This document shows, one piece after another, positions 32,950 through 45,259 of a stretch of DNA of 64,000 bases; positions within the stretch are counted from its first letter, which is position 1, and every line of letters starts with the position of its first letter. The stretch comes from Siderastrea radians (Eukaryota > Cnidaria > Anthozoa > Scleractinia > Rhizangiidae): positions 35,060,614 through 35,124,613 of the forward strand of contig OZ024894.1 of NCBI GenBank assembly GCA_964017195.1, written 5' to 3'. The translations under genes were made by a program, and so were the position numbers. The notes below the pieces were generated by a model, which made no database searches, was not told the origin of the DNA, and worked only from the letters and a program-made list of their open reading frames with translations.

Positions 32950-35900
32950 GATTGTTTTGATTCTATGTTATGAGAAAAGTCTTCAATATTTGCGAACAAC
33001 AGCTTTATAACATTTGACAACTAAAATAAAAAAAACCTTCAGATACAATAAAATCATTTTACGTGACAACCAGGTGCTTAATTACGGGGCAACTTTGTGT
33101 GGGTCGTATTGTTTGTAGCAGTGTTTCGGAGAATGCAATGTTTGAAGATGATACACCAAACTGGTTTTCCTGTTGGTTATATGCTATTGTTCAAAAACGC
33201 GCGAACAAAAAAAAACGTCTATTTTTATTATTATTATTTTATTTTTGAACTTGGTGTTAATTCTTTTATTAGATTTGTTACAAGCACATATTGACAAGAA
33301 TACAAATGAACGCTTTTCTTAGCTTTCTTGTGAATGTGGCCTCATAAATCGATGTCACTAGAAGCAATTTCATATTGCAATGGCGAAACGTGTCAGCAGC
33401 TAAAACAATGTAAATTAGCAACTATCGTCGAAATGATTTAATGAAAATAAATTCAATTACCGGTTCCTGTATGATTCCTATAAGCTGTGAGGTTATTAAT
33501 GAAGGTACAGTAGATAAAAGGGTTATTGAAAGCATCTCCACAGTCTCATACCGGGCTACCTACAAAGGACAAACTTATAAAACTATTTGACTTCTCAGCT
33601 CTTGAAAATGATAGTGCCAAAATCCTGGCGCTTTCATTAATTAGCAGCCCACGGAAAGAATCATTTAGCAGAAGGAAATTGATTTCACGATTCGCGTACT
33701 TTTCCGATTGTGTTAAATGATGATTTTCAAAATAATTAGCTACATAAAAATTCCCTAAAACCAATTATATCTTCCGTCAGTTTATTTCAGTGACTTTAAT
33801 TTATGCAAAACATTCCATACTTGTAGTACTTTTCGATCCGTTGAGGTTCGTACTTCGAAGAAATCCGGGAGATCTGAGGAGGTTTGACATGCATTCATGA
33901 TCTGAGCGTTTTGAGGGGGAATTGAGTTTAAAAAAACAGACACTTGATAAGCGGTCTTTCATTCAATTTACTCGCTCCACCATTTCTTTCCTTGCTCAGA
34001 CTATTTGTATCATGAAAAGGAGGGTCAGGAAAGGTTTCATTGCCACACATACAAGAAAACATTACTAATCAGAATAATTTCATTTGTACCCTGAGTTCCC
34101 ATAAATGGGACTGAGTTTGAACGCAAACAACTGTCTTTAACCTACGGTCCATGTAAAGTGCTTATATTTATGTACCATTTAGCTACATTCAAGACAATAT
34201 GATTCGTGGCTAGAACAGTCAAACAAAAACCTCTCAAAGCTGTGTCTTTAATTTGACAAGAACAGCTGACGTCAAGTTTTTCCAGTGTACTGAGTTTTCT
34301 ATTCTCTGCGAGAATCTTGACCGAGAACAAACACAAATGCTGAAGATATAAAGGCGGAGACTATGGAGTGTGAGTAATTTTAATTTCCTTGAAAGTCTTA
34401 CTTGTTTTCAAGAAATTTCGGTAAAAGTGAATTAAAACGTGTGACTAAATTTTGAAGAAGACAACTCCCTTATGGAGAACATTTATTCGCTTGTAAGCGT
34501 GAGTTATTCATAGATCGTTGTTGAGTTAATTTTTCTTTATCCATGCGATAAAGATGTCGGGCTTTTTTCTTAACTGACGTTGAACTTAGTGATGCAGGAT
34601 ATCTTTTAAGTCCTGTTTCATCGTTAATTAGTCTATCCTTTTTCCCTATGCTTTGCCAACAGCTCCCTCCGATATGTAAGCCTAATTTAAACTTTGATCG
34701 TGGGAGGTAGTGCGCGTAGAAAGACTGTTTAATAGCCAATTCGCTTCGTTTCGCCTTCTTAGTCGGGGAACAAGCATCTTATTTGCCTCCGGCATGAACA
34801 GTACAGTACATCAGCTAAATTTATTTCGCTTATTCCAAGTTAAGGAAGTTGGCGTACCGTACTCTGCACACCACTGAGCAGCTAATTCTCCCGCGTTGTT
34901 TTGAATTTTATTGACTAGGCAAAATCGGTGACATTTTATTTCTGTTTCTCTTACGTTTTTGCTTTATATTGCTAAAAGTTTAGCGAACGTAAAGTACTTA
35001 AGTACTCAAGTGGAACATCAAAAACTATAGTCATTTCCCAAGAATCATAAGGGCAGAGACAATATCGGCAGTACAGGTGTATCTGTACCAGCTCGTTTGG
35101 AAGTGGTAGGCTATCTTGAGTATGTTACCACCTTAGTTCTTTGTACAACTGCTGCTTTAAAATCAATTGCAGCCCTGTATGTTTATTTAGCTGGAATGCC
35201 CTACATTTCATTTTTGTGTATAATACTCATGAACGTCTTTAATCTTCAATCATGGTAATTGCCACTAGCGTTACAAATAATGCTAATCCGGCAATTACAT
35301 GGTATCAGAATAAATGAAAAACAACGATGTAAATCAAATTATATGTTGAATATTGTTCAAACAAATGTGGAATTTTAAAATAAACATTTTAATAATACCA
35401 TTTATTGTTTTCATTGATGATCTTGTTTACGGCCTGAGGCTTTCCCTCTTTTTGGTTAACAGCATTCAGTCCCTTTAAGATATTTTTGGGCAGCAAACAA
35501 CATGACGGGAGTTGTAGGCAGTAAGAATCAAGATCTCCAATAATCCCCCATTTTGAGCTTCAAGCCCCCCTCTCTATTGAGCCTCCCCCCCCCCCCATGG
35601 CCACAAAATGACAGAAGGTACGCTGTGACATAGGTCGGGTTAGAATTGCACTATATTCTTGATCTAAACGTTTCCAACTTGCAATTTCATATGGGACAGT
35701 TTCAGTACTTTTCTATCAAGTTCTGTTTCCAGTATATCAATGATGGTTTTGCTCATCTAGTCTCTCAAAAAGAGCTTATATGCCAAGAGACTTGTGTTCA
35801 TTCAAATTTCAGGATTAGTTCCTGATTTTGGATGTAAAACTCTTGGCTAATCATGTTATCACTTTTTTGTGGGCTACATTTCAGTAGAACACATTTGTAT

Positions 35901-36200
35901 GAGCTTGGATGGGTTTCAGGTTTAAGATTGTGCATGGCAAGTGCATGAAGACTGTATCGCTATCTGGCCAGCACTCTGCAGAAAAAAAAAAGTTTGTGTC
36001 ATCTTTCATTCCTGGAGAGTTTTAAATAAGCCCCCCACTCTATTAAGTCCCACTTCTAGTATGCTTGAAAATAAAGAAGCCCCCAGGGGGCTTAACAGAG
36101 CATTTACGGTAATCACTGTGGTAAAGGACATTAAAAAATGGTTTATCATCAGGGTCCAATAAAAGTTTGGTAACATGCAAACAACTTAACAACAAGATGG
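32950..36200. other. Unassigned intergenic stretch
   Basis: Only short ORFs without recognisable domains. C-rich motifs at 35548-35600 and 35990-36112 (AAGCCCCC; the latter ending ATTTACGGTAA) may be ends of a MITE of the TACCGTA type seen at 14155. Nothing else is supported. Confidence 0.35.
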
Positions 36201-36224
36201 CACACTAAGAAATTTCAGAGAATA

Positions 36225-37280
36225 ATGGGAAAGAGTGCTACGAAGGGATGTTATGTGAAAAGGAGGATGTGCTCTTTTCCGGTAGGTGGGATGTGGAAAA
36301 GTATTGAAATCTTTGTGGCCTCAGAGGGTATAACTATGGACCCAACTGCTTACAATGTGTACATTGCAATGATATTGTATAGCAATGATGGTCTTAGGGG
36401 TGTGTACATGATACTGGTGCAACTGTCATTCTGGTATGAGTTCACCAAACTCTCTCTTGTAGCTCTTATTTGTTTACACGGTACCAGCACAAAATCTCAG
36501 ACTAAAATAAGTCATACCAGTGCAGGTTCACTAAACCAGATCGAGATTTTCACTCTTGCATCATGTTAACACAGTATCATTCTTATTGTTTCAATAATTT
36601 GATTGTAGCACAAAACTCAAACCACCAGAAAACACACTTTATGTTAACACAGTACAAGTTTTCGGCACGTATCAGAATGAAAGTTGCAGTGATACCTTGT
36701 AAACACCCCCTTTGAATCAATTCCTCATTTCACACCATTACAAGGGATGATGTGTATTATAGGGATACTTGGTCAATAGCATCTGCCAACACTCAGTGGA
36801 GCAGAGATTACTTCATCTGATAATAGGTCAAAAAAGATCAGCTCTTGACTGCACTTGATTAATATCAACCCCTTATCAACTGATTGTCCCTTAACTATAC
36901 ATGATCACATGCAAGTACAATGTTCAAATCCTTGGCTTTGGTATTTCCTACTTCAACACCATGACAACAACTCGTTCAGCTCGATTGGCCAAATGTGGAA
37001 ATGCCGGGAATTTAAAAACAAGTATATCCAACGGTAAATGTGCCAAGGGAAATAACAAAGAAAATGAGAAAAACAGCAAAGTATCATGCAAAGGTGGAAA
37101 GCTATATAAGGCACAGGAGAAGTTAGCGAGAGGAGCTGGTGTGAACGTAGGAGAATATCTTTGTATTTCCCACCGTGACGACGTAATGAGGGCAAACAAC
37201 CGCTGCTCTTTTCCTTCACGTAATTCAACCCAACATTCAAGGGCATTGGTGCCAATACCAAGGCATCTTCACAAGTAAAT
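36225..37280 (+). other. Weak ORFs, no recognised product
   Basis: Two plus-strand frames (36225-36569, 114 residues; 36901-37278, 125 residues, Lys/Asn-rich, containing KLARGAGVNVGEYLCISH) and an overlapping minus-strand frame (37408-36953, 151 residues) compete for the same DNA. None shows a family motif, and TGTTAACACAGTA occurs twice (36564 and 36642). I do not call a gene; an exon cannot be excluded. Confidence 0.2.
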
Positions 37281-37675
37281 AGATAAGATAGGTGCGGGAG
37301 TTCAGGATTATCAGCTAGGCTGCAAATGGTGCACCAAATGTAAGAAAATGGAAAGAAAGTTAAATTGACACTTTGATTCAAATGAAAACTGCACTGTGGC
37401 AAAGACAAGACTGGTAAGTGTAACCATGGAAGGCTTTTTAATAACTTTTAAATTTTTCAGACATTTAGGATTTGCTTGTGTACCCTCCCCTATGCCCAAT
37501 TCGTTGAGGTTGAATAAGAACAAACGGTTTACCTATGGCTGATAGATACAAATAAAGAGATACATAACTATTGAGAATTATCTACAATTTTATTACTGTT
37601 GTCTCAACACATTAAAATGACTAACATCATTTTGAAATGTTATGAATACAACACAAATTGCAACACAAATTGTTA

Positions 37676-37692
37676 TCATCATCATCATTAAC
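37676..37692. repeat. ATC trinucleotide repeat
   Basis: Short run of ATC units (five to six) in AT-rich DNA. Confidence 0.7.
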
Positions 37693-37929
37693 ATTACAAG
37701 TACAAAATATTGTACTGTTTACACCTGAAATCCAAATTTCTTTCCCACGACAGGTGCAGACTTTAAGACACAATGAAAGTGGATGCTCTGGGAAAAAGAA
37801 AGTGCAACATGCATTATTTCTCGTTCCTAAAGCGCGTTAAGAGGTTGACCGTAGGCGAAACGACCGAAAAGCACCGCTATACAGCTTGAAATAAAACCAC
37901 AATTTCTACTGAATGAAAGCTTTACTTAC

Positions 37930-37971
37930 CGTAATGATATCGCCAAAGGCATCGAATTCTTCGTTTAACAT
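37930..37971 (-). CDS. Candidate first coding exon, minus strand
   Basis: On the minus strand ATG at 37971 gives MLNEEFDAFGDIIT and then GTAAGT, a strong splice donor, at 37929. A pyrimidine-rich tract and TTTAG precede at 37981, so 37930-37980 could also be an internal 51-base exon starting YWEMLNEE. The upstream region (38040-38170) has TGACGTAA and CATGCGCAGTGCG, a CRE-like and an NRF1-like motif, suggesting a promoter. Downstream exons were not identified. Inference only. Confidence 0.3.
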
Positions 37972-38039
37972 CTCCCAGTACTAAATCGGCATTAAAAACA
38001 AAAAAAATCTCACAGCTTGGAACACAAAATCAGAGAGAA

Positions 38040-38180
38040 ACCGACTCATTCACCACGAGGAGAGCAGTGACGTAACGAACATGCGCAGTGCGTTATTCAG
38101 CTCTGTCATGCTTTGGCAGTATCAGCGAGCAGTATGGCTGTTGGAAATTCTGAAAGTTATTCGTTACTGTTGAAAAATGG
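38040..38180. promoter_or_regulatory. Candidate CpG/NRF1-type, possibly bidirectional promoter
   Basis: TGACGTAACG and ACATGCGCAGTGCG lie within 25 bases. On the minus side is the candidate exon at 37930-37971. On the plus side is ATGGCTGTTGGAAATTCTG at 38132, an 18-codon frame. Both motifs are typical of TATA-less animal promoters. Confidence 0.3.
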
Positions 38181-38224
38181 TTTAAGATCGTGTTTGTAAG
38201 CTTAAATGGCTAGGGATGACTCAA

Positions 38225-38350
38225 GTGACTGATTCTGATGATGACGGTTGTCGCTCAGGTTGTCGAAACGTCAGTCAATGTCATCACAAACAGTCCTTCT
38301 CAGGACTACACTCATCCGGACGATCACAATTTACCGACTTGTGATTTGGT
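38225..38350 (+). mobile_element. Penelope-like 3' tail
   Basis: About 100 bases nearly identical to 28255-28345: GCTCAGGTTGTCGAAACGTC, CCTTCTCAGGACTACACTCA and GGACGATCACAATTTACCGA. TGACTGATTCTGATGATGAC ahead of it completes a hammerhead-like layout (CTGATGA ... GAAACGTC, arms TGACT/AGTCA). No coding part. Confidence 0.75.
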
Positions 38351-39050
38351 ATTCTTAGCTAACTGTTTTGTCGCGTTAAGTTAGAGACTTTCGGCTCACA
38401 CACCTGGAAAACCTAAACATGTCTACAACTCTAGTATGTAGTGAGGTTTGCGAGAGGTCTCAGATGCTGGATGTTAGACGGAGATCTGTGAGCTGAGCTA
38501 CAGTAGAATAGAATAAGCTGGACAGAGTCCCTGAGTACCTCTTGTTAATTGAGGTAATCCCTCAACAGCTTTTTGATTGGTTCACCACACTCAGCTTATC
38601 AGCGAATACAACCCTGCTTTTTGCCTTATTAAGAAATTGGATGCTATGTTAATTGTGCCAGCGCTCAAGAGAAAAGATTTCTCCAAAAATATGGCAAAAA
38701 TACCGAGCAACTGTTACCGAAGTTGAGAATTTATTATAACAATTATTCCACACGCGCTTGTTGGATATGAGGTTATTTAACATTAATTTCAGAAGAAAGT
38801 ACCACATGCATGCCTTTTCAGCATTCCATCTTTAAATAGGTTCTTAGTTTCAATTCAGCCCGGCATTGCACTGCCTGCCTATTTCAACGACTTTAAGATA
38901 ATATTATAGTCAAGTTCATGAGTACAACACTATATGCATAAAAATGTTTCACGGAACAAATTATAGTTTTTACTAGCACATCTCTGTTTACTAAGCGTTC
39001 TTTCTCTATATTTACTTGCAGAAGAAAGACCGGTCTCTGTAAACTCTTAA
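38351..39050. other. Unassigned; likely 3' flank of receptor 6
   Basis: No recognised element or ORF. Confidence 0.4.
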
Positions 39051-39051
39051 T

Positions 39052-40077
39052 CTACTCTGTCATCTGATAAATGGCTGCCTGCAATGGTGCGATCCTTTTA
39101 TGCCTGGTCAGTTCAGGAGAAGTACGAGATCGTAAGAAGCTGCACATATGAAGACACAAGTTCGCTAAGGCCCGGCGATAATTTGTACTGAACAGGAAGA
39201 GAATGATAGGGTTAACTGCTGTGCTTAGAGATGGAAAAACGTAGAAGAACAAAGCTAGCATGATCTGGCACTGATCTTGGGCGAAGAGGTCGGGATGAAA
39301 CATTTTGAGAGCCAGATAAACGCACAATGGCGTCCAGCAGACGAAAAAGGCGACGACAATCGAGATTAGGATTTTTGTGATCTTCTGGTGCTGTTTCCTC
39401 CTCTTATTGATTACTGGGCGTCGCTTTTCCGCATCTGCACTTGGCCGTTTTCTTAATGCTTTTACAATGCGAGTGTAAAGAACAATTAGTGCAATAACAG
39501 GAGTGCAGTAAAACACCACGAAGCCAGCTGCGTTGAAAATCGTGTGCGCTGTTTTATCCCACAATAACCTGCAGAAAGTGTGATCATCTACTCTGACAAC
39601 TTCAGCGTAGACGATGTAAGGGCAACAAAAAGCAACAGGTATGATCCACGTAGACAGAGACAAACTCAGGCGAACTCTTCTTCGGTCCACCTTCGCTGCC
39701 TTTAAGGGGAACACTATGGCGACGTATCTGTCGACGGCGATAAGAACCAAGCTCAGCACGGAGACCCCTTGAGACACTGCTCTGGAATACATTCCAATCT
39801 TGCACAAAACCAAAGACGAAGGCTCGGCGATCAACACTCTGCTTGTCAGCATCCCTTCAGTTGCATACAGCAACCAGTTGAAGAAGGCACAAAGAATGTC
39901 GGAAACTGCCATGTTGACTATGTAGTAGTTTGTGCTTGTCCTTAGGCTTGGGGTTCTCAGGAAGGTCGCTGTTACCAGAAGATTACCAATGAAAGCTAGC
40001 AGGCTGATAATGAACGTAATAGTTATAAACAAAGTGGGTACCACGTGGGAGCAAGTTGATTCTGCCGAGCTGTTCAT
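39052..40077 (-). CDS. Class A (rhodopsin-like) GPCR, intact, one exon
   Basis: A 341-residue seven-transmembrane receptor with start context AACCATGA and N-terminus MNSSAESTCSH (glycosylation at Asn2). TM1 GN (Asn32), TM2 NMAVSDIL (Asp60), Cys92, DRY at 116-118, loop-2 Cys169 with Trp173, TM5 Pro193, CWTP at 247-250 and NPIIL at 289-293. The third cytoplasmic loop is rich in Arg/Lys (KRRPVINKRRKQHQK), usual for G-protein contact. The C-tail (about 40 residues) has two Cys. It is closer to receptor 1 (LYATEG, SRAVSQGVSVLSL, DRY, FFVCWTPLCVY) than to receptor 5. Ligand unknown. Confidence 0.93.
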   Translation of the reverse strand: MNSSAESTCSHVVPTLFITITFIISLLAFIGNLLVTATFLRTPSLRTSTNYYIVNMAVSDILCAFFNWLLYATEGMLTSRVLIAEPSSLVLCKIGMYSRAVSQGVSVLSLVLIAVDRYVAIVFPLKAAKVDRRRVRLSLSLSTWIIPVAFCCPYIVYAEVVRVDDHTFCRLLWDKTAHTIFNAAGFVVFYCTPVIALIVLYTRIVKALRKRPSADAEKRRPVINKRRKQHQKITKILISIVVAFFVCWTPLCVYLALKMFHPDLFAQDQCQIMLALFFYVFPSLSTAVNPIILFLFSTNYRRALANLCLHMCSFLRSRTSPELTRHKRIAPLQAAIYQMTE

Positions 40078-40453
40078 GGTTTACTTTAGTTATCGAAATT
40101 TCCCTTCTTTAGCTGTTAAGCGTTCTTCAGTGTGACAAATGCGACTGCTCAATGTTCTTCTGCTGTTGGCGACAGAAGCAGAAATATGACATAATCAGTA
40201 ACGAAAAGCTCTTTTTATCATCAGCCGTATAGCAATGATAAAGTCACAAAGACAGATGGCATAATTTTTTAGGAGTATTCCCCCAGTCAATCATTCCGTC
40301 TAAACGATAAAAACTGAAGATAACTAACAGCAGACAAATTGTTCACTTGGATTCGGGTTGAAATTGAAATTAACGAAATTATTTAGTGTAGTTTTATGGA
40401 CAAACAACGACTAGATAAACGTCTAATTAATAATAAATAATAATAACTAAAGT
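40078..40453. promoter_or_regulatory. Upstream region of receptor 6
   Basis: Should contain the promoter and 5' UTR of the minus-strand receptor. No definite TATA box or initiator could be fixed by eye. Confidence 0.25.
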
Positions 40454-40945
40454 AAATGGACTTTTTTTTAACAAAGGCAGCACTAAACAGACTTACGACT
40501 GGTAAATCTGTTTCCCTCAGATTCAAGTTCAAATTGAAAACTAGGAAAACTTTCAGTGTTTTTACAGAGGAAGGAAAACCAAAAACCCTTGGAGCAACAA
40601 CGAGAACCAAACGGCAAACTCAACTCACCAGCGAATCCTGTAGCAAACAAGGCTGCGGATGTCAGAGAATACAAACAGCGTCTAGACAAGCGGTTATATT
40701 ATACAATAAAAACTGCATTAGGTAAATCGACTTTGTTTAACAAAGGCAGCATTGAACAGACTTACGGCTGATAAATCTGTTTCCCTCGAATTCAAGTTCT
40801 ACTTGGAAACTAGGAAAACTTTCATTGTTTTTATGGAAGAAGGAAAATTCAATACCCTCGGAGCAACAAAAAGAACCAACCACAAACTGAACTGAAAAAT
40901 AAGAAGTGTGCCGATGTCAGAAAATATAAACATTAAAAACAATGG
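40454..40945 (+). repeat. Two-unit tandem repeat of about 275 bp
   Basis: Unit 1 (from 40456) and unit 2 (from 40727) share TTAACAAAGGCAGCA, AACAGACTTACG, AAATCTGTTTCCCTC and CTTGGAGCAACAA / CTCGGAGCAACAA. The same plus frame stays open across the shared part of both units (KAALNRLT..KSVSL.FKF...TRKTF.VF.EEGK), which may reflect an old coding sequence. No family is recognised. Confidence 0.75.
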
Positions 40946-43110
40946 ACGACAGTCATGTCTTGACGTATATGTAAGGGGGATGTTATTACCTGTATTCACG
41001 AAATTATATATTTGCAGTTGTCAACACAAATAATGTAACACCAGATCACTCTGCAACAATGAAAAGTAGCAATGATAAAGAATGTAATTGCTATATGAAA
41101 AACATGCCATATTCTTCGAACAATATTTTGTTTCAAGCAAGGGTAGATTAAAATATTTTCAAGATGTTTGATAGTACTGAGCTTCTGCAAAAATTAATGT
41201 TATCTCAGCAGGTGCCACACGTTGGACTTGCAAGACTAAAATTGTCACTTGAAACAGGAAGTAAGTATATGTACTTCGAAAGGTCTGTCTAAAAAACGCT
41301 ACTGCAACTCCATCAACTTAAGACTACATCACATTAAATTTGCATTCGAACTTAACAATGCTGTCATGAGAACAGCGAAACGTCACCTTTGCCGAATTAT
41401 CCATATGTTTATCGAAAAGAAAATAGGAACACAAACACACCAAACATGGCTCATCTTAAAGGAATTTTTTTTAGATAAGTTGCATCGTTTTTGCGCATGG
41501 TTTCTGCGACTGATGATGTTTTTTCTTTTCATTCAGATCAACTTGATACGTGATATAATTTCCAACCAAAGCTAAATTGAAATTCGACTCCTGTTTTTCT
41601 CTTCTTCAGTAAAAGTCATCAAAAATTGAATTCAAACTAGGGAGAAACGACATTTATTATACATCTGGGCAAATAAATTTGTTGTGATGAATTCCAGATG
41701 TTGAATACTATACAAAAAAAAAGAAATCAAGGAAATTAAATTTATTTTATTACTTGAAATTAAATTTTTTATCATTTGGCTTCAACAGTTTAATCAATCG
41801 ATCGAATTACCGATAAAAATGCTCGTGGGGTTGTGCCGGATTTGACGCCATCAATTCACTCTGACAGAAAAAGGCCCCAGAAATCTCCTTTAAAGTTTGT
41901 AGCGGGCCGTTCGAGGAAATAAATTATTATTAATTTTATTAAGTATGGGTTACTGTCAAACCGCCACGTGCTGTCCAAAGTCAGCCATTTACTTGAAACT
42001 AGAAACTTCCGTTGGAATATTCTGCGACTCGCACCATCCACTTCAAAATTGAGGAATCAAAGTTAGTGTAACCAATACAACAATGAATTTGATGCTTCTT
42101 TCAGGTTTATTTGAAGTTCCTCTGGAACCTAAACGATGTAGTTCTGCATGAATTGGGTAGATTCTCTAAATTTAGTGTATAGAAACAGAACTTCTACATT
42201 TAGACCTACAACAATGCGACTTCAGATGGTATACCTATATGTACTATACTATGCTGATTTACTCGGTTTCTTGACTTGTTTTAGACTTTTGAAACTTGCT
42301 ACACGAACCTAGCAATTTTAGGAACTTAAAGACTTTCCCTGACAGCCGAAAATTTTTATATTTCAGCAACAAAGGGGATATTACCTTGCAGGTTTTTTCT
42401 TGTAGCCGGAACGTTTTAGCTTCGTCTGTCTATGCAACTAAGCTATAATAGGTGAAGTGAACTTCCTCAGCACATACATCTATGGTCTAGCCAATACATA
42501 ATAATTAATTTTGATCGGTTTATTTTAGTCTAGTCTACTAAACTATGGTTTTTATTAAGCGCGTCAATGGCTGATTTTTTTCGTGTTTCCAACCGGCGGT
42601 GAAAAAAGAATAAAAAACGGAAACTAGAATAATTGCATGTAGGTTGATGAGGTATTTATCGCATTTCTAACACTATAATAACTCATTACTTTACAATTAT
42701 CAAAAAGGACATTTAACATGTATGGGACCTAGACCGGAAATTAATATTCTTATCATGACTGATCTAAGATCGACCGCGTGATACTTAATAACTTCCTGTC
42801 AGTTCTTGACAAAAACAAGTTAATTAATGGACAGACCATTAAAAATAAGTGTGGGAGGTGGGAAAAAGCAAACGAAGAGGAAGTAAGAAAGCGAGCACAA
42901 AGAAAAAAATGCCTTCAAACTGAAAACAAAAAGCCTAGTGGACACAAACGATGACAAATGGCCCTGGTCTTAAAGTGATCGCGCAAATTCCGTAATAGCC
43001 GCGAATACACATTCTTTCCTCGCGGTTCCTTTCCTTAAACTGCCACGCAGGCTACCCAGCTAGAATGTCCCTTTGTAGAATTCCCGTTAGCTTTAGGGAT
43101 AATTGAAAAC
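40946..43110. other. Unassigned AT-rich stretch
   Basis: No credible gene. A GAACAGCGAAACGTCACC motif at 41374 resembles Penelope tails. TAGCCGCGAATACACATTC (42997) and CGCAGGCTA (about 43048) may be a decayed member of the TAGCCTG foldback family. Confidence 0.35.
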
Positions 43111-43119
43111 TAATAATGG

Positions 43120-43952
43120 TACTTCAACATTGACAATGGACACCTCTGTTGTCTCTCTTGACTTAGCTGAGGCTCTTAATACAACTGATCACATTATTTT
43201 AATAGGAAAACTTAAATTCCGGCCTTAGTTTCGATGACATTTCTTTAAATCATACCGGTTGTCAACAGACGTGCAAAGTCAATGGTTTTATTTGTAATGC
43301 TAAGCATATTTCTTGTGGCGTGCCCCAGGGTTTAATCTTAGAGCCTTTGCTCTTCCTCATTTACATAAATGATCTTCCATAATCACTCGACTGTTCGAAA
43401 GCTCGAATGTTTGCAGATGATACAAATCTAAACATAACGGCATCTTGCATGTTTCCATGCCAATAAATTAAGTTTAAAATAAAGTTAAAACCGAGTTTGT
43501 ATTAATTTGTTCCAAACGCAAAGCTTCGCAACTTAGGTTCCCTCTCAGTATCCGAATGGGTGATGATCCGATACAGAAAGTAAAGGCCAGCAAATCTGTT
43601 GGTGTTTATATTGACGAACATCTGTCCTGCTCGAATCATGTCGATAGCTAAGAAGATATCTTCTGGCCTTGACGGTTTAAAGCAGATCAGACCGTTTGTC
43701 CCCGGCGTTTGTCCCTCCAGAAACTTTGGTTGTTATCTATAAATCGTTAATTCTTCTCTTATTTGACTATTGTGATGATGTTTAGGCTGGTTTAAACAAG
43801 GGTCTCTGATAGACTAGACAGACTCCATAATCGAGCAGCTCGGATAATCACCCAAAGTGACTGGGAAATGAGATCAGCTGACATCCTAAAACCGGCTAAA
43901 GTGGGACACCCTTGGAGATGGACCTCAATATCATACTGCAGTTATGATGTTT
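43120..43952 (+). pseudogene. CR1/Jockey-like LINE reverse transcriptase, part 1
   Basis: Translating with frameshifts gives the reverse-transcriptase landmarks of non-LTR retrotransposons in order: SVVSLDLAEALNTTDH (finger/palm region with catalytic Asp), ISCGVPQGLILEPLLFLIYI (usually GVPQGSILGPLLF), FADDTNL (catalytic FADD), SVGVYIDEHLSC, then LHNRAARIITQSDWEMRS near the end. The 5' part of the element is missing. Several frameshifts and stops make it dead. The frame breaks off at ATGATGTTTAAA, where a MITE has inserted. Confidence 0.85.
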
Positions 43953-43955
43953 AAA

Positions 43956-44347
43956 GGGGCAGTATCACGAGGATTTTGCTCGCGTTTGACTCCATTGAAA
44001 ATCTAATAGTCACATTAACATATATGAAAGCCTAAAAATATTGGTCATTTTCTTGTTCAGACACCATACTAATTCAGTGAAGCTATTACTAAGTGTCTTT
44101 GGCCACGGATGGCCAAGATGGAAGTGGATTACAATTTGAAAACGTGACAGGCGAACGTTTTCAAATTCTGTGCTTGTATCTTGCAAAAATCATTGAAAAC
44201 GTATTATGGTTTGCTCTCCTTGCAAAAATTCACTTAAGATCTTCCTTTTGATGTTCTAGGAGCATCTTGTCTGTGATTGAAGGCATTTAATCTCAATTCA
44301 GCGAGGTTTTGACGAAACGCGAACAAAATTCCCGTGACACTGCCTCT
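43956..44347. mobile_element. MITE inserted into the LINE
   Basis: TIRs GGGGCAGTATCACGAGGATT and inverse of AGAGGCAGTGTCACGGGAAT, both continuing into TTTTG(C/T)TCGCGTTT. The LINE reading resumes after it (SLH..APEYL). About 390 bp, noncoding. No clear target duplication. Confidence 0.75.
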
Positions 44348-44351
44348 GCAC

Positions 44352-44460
44352 TGATGCTCCAGAGTATCTCACCGAAGTATTTTCTCGGATTCGGGATGGC
44401 ACTGCTTACAACCTTGGGAATTCCAGTTATAATTTGGTTCTCCAGAAACCTAATACTTAA
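44352..44460 (+). pseudogene. CR1/Jockey-like LINE, part 2
   Basis: APEYLTEVFSRIRDGTAYNL then GNSSYNLVLQKPN continues the C-terminal domain of the same LINE ORF2 (typical APEYL...LR...). It ends at the next insertion. Confidence 0.75.
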
Positions 44461-44795
44461 GAACTTAAAGTGCCACTGAGACCAGAATTTTGGTATTCCA
44501 TGTTTTTACATTTTCGAACATAGTTTGTGGTTCTTAGTCACCATGCCAAATTTTAACTTATTACGACAACTAGAAGTTGCTTTTTTCGGACGGTTTTTGT
44601 CGAGATTTTGCGGCCGCCATTACTGGCCCTTGTTCCGGAAGCTGGCTTGCGAATGAGCGGAAGTGACGTCAGAGGCTCACCTCAAACCTAGAACCTTCAC
44701 ATGGTTACTTGTCACGGAAAGTAAATTTTCCTCGAGGAAAGATTTCTTGCCAAGTGTTTGTCTAAGACTTTGAAATCTTCCTTGCTGCAGCAGTA

Positions 44796-45091
44796 ATGAC
44801 AGGTAGTACTTGTGTTGTACAATGCCACAACAATAAATCCAACCAGCGAGCTGGTATTTTCCTTCATTGAAGCCCTGCGAGCGGACCCGCAATGGAAAAA
44901 AGGACAATGTTCTTACTCACACACAGTGGGAATTTCAACCCGAGAGGCATTTTGATCACTTCACGGACGAGTTTTTCCAGAACTCTGTTCATGTCGCAAG
45001 ATCCCAGAGGTCGATCATTCCATTGCCCATTCCAACTATATGGAAAAAAGGATCGAAAAAAAAGAAACATTATCTGCGCGAACAAGACGAA
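44796..45091 (+). pseudogene. Degenerate THAP-domain exon
   Basis: MTGSTCVVQCHNNKSNQRAG resembles a THAP zinc-finger start (C-x3-C). Later QWEFQPERHFDHFTDEFFQ and IPLPIPTIWKKG match the C..HF...F and P(A/I)xPTI(F/W) end of THAP domains. There is an in-frame TGA near 44867 and a frameshift near 44930, and the second Cys-His pair is damaged (FDHF). A donor-like AAAGGTAACTT follows at 45090. In transposases THAP domains bind the transposon ends. Dead copy. Confidence 0.6.
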
Positions 45092-45259
45092 AGGTAACTT
45101 ACCTAATCTTATAACGCAGTTGAAGTGACAGTTTGTTTCTTCTTTAACGCATCCACCATTGTGCAAAACTGATTTTCTTTTAACGTATTTTGAAATTTAT
45201 TATCGTCGTGGAAAACCCTTTCAGTTCTGCCGTCTGCTAGCGCGAAGATCCTCGGCGAA

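Noticed and set aside
36901..37408. Overlapping 125- and 151-codon frames on both strands
   Set aside because: No motif, no splice or start evidence, and the two strands contradict each other; left as a weak possibility only.
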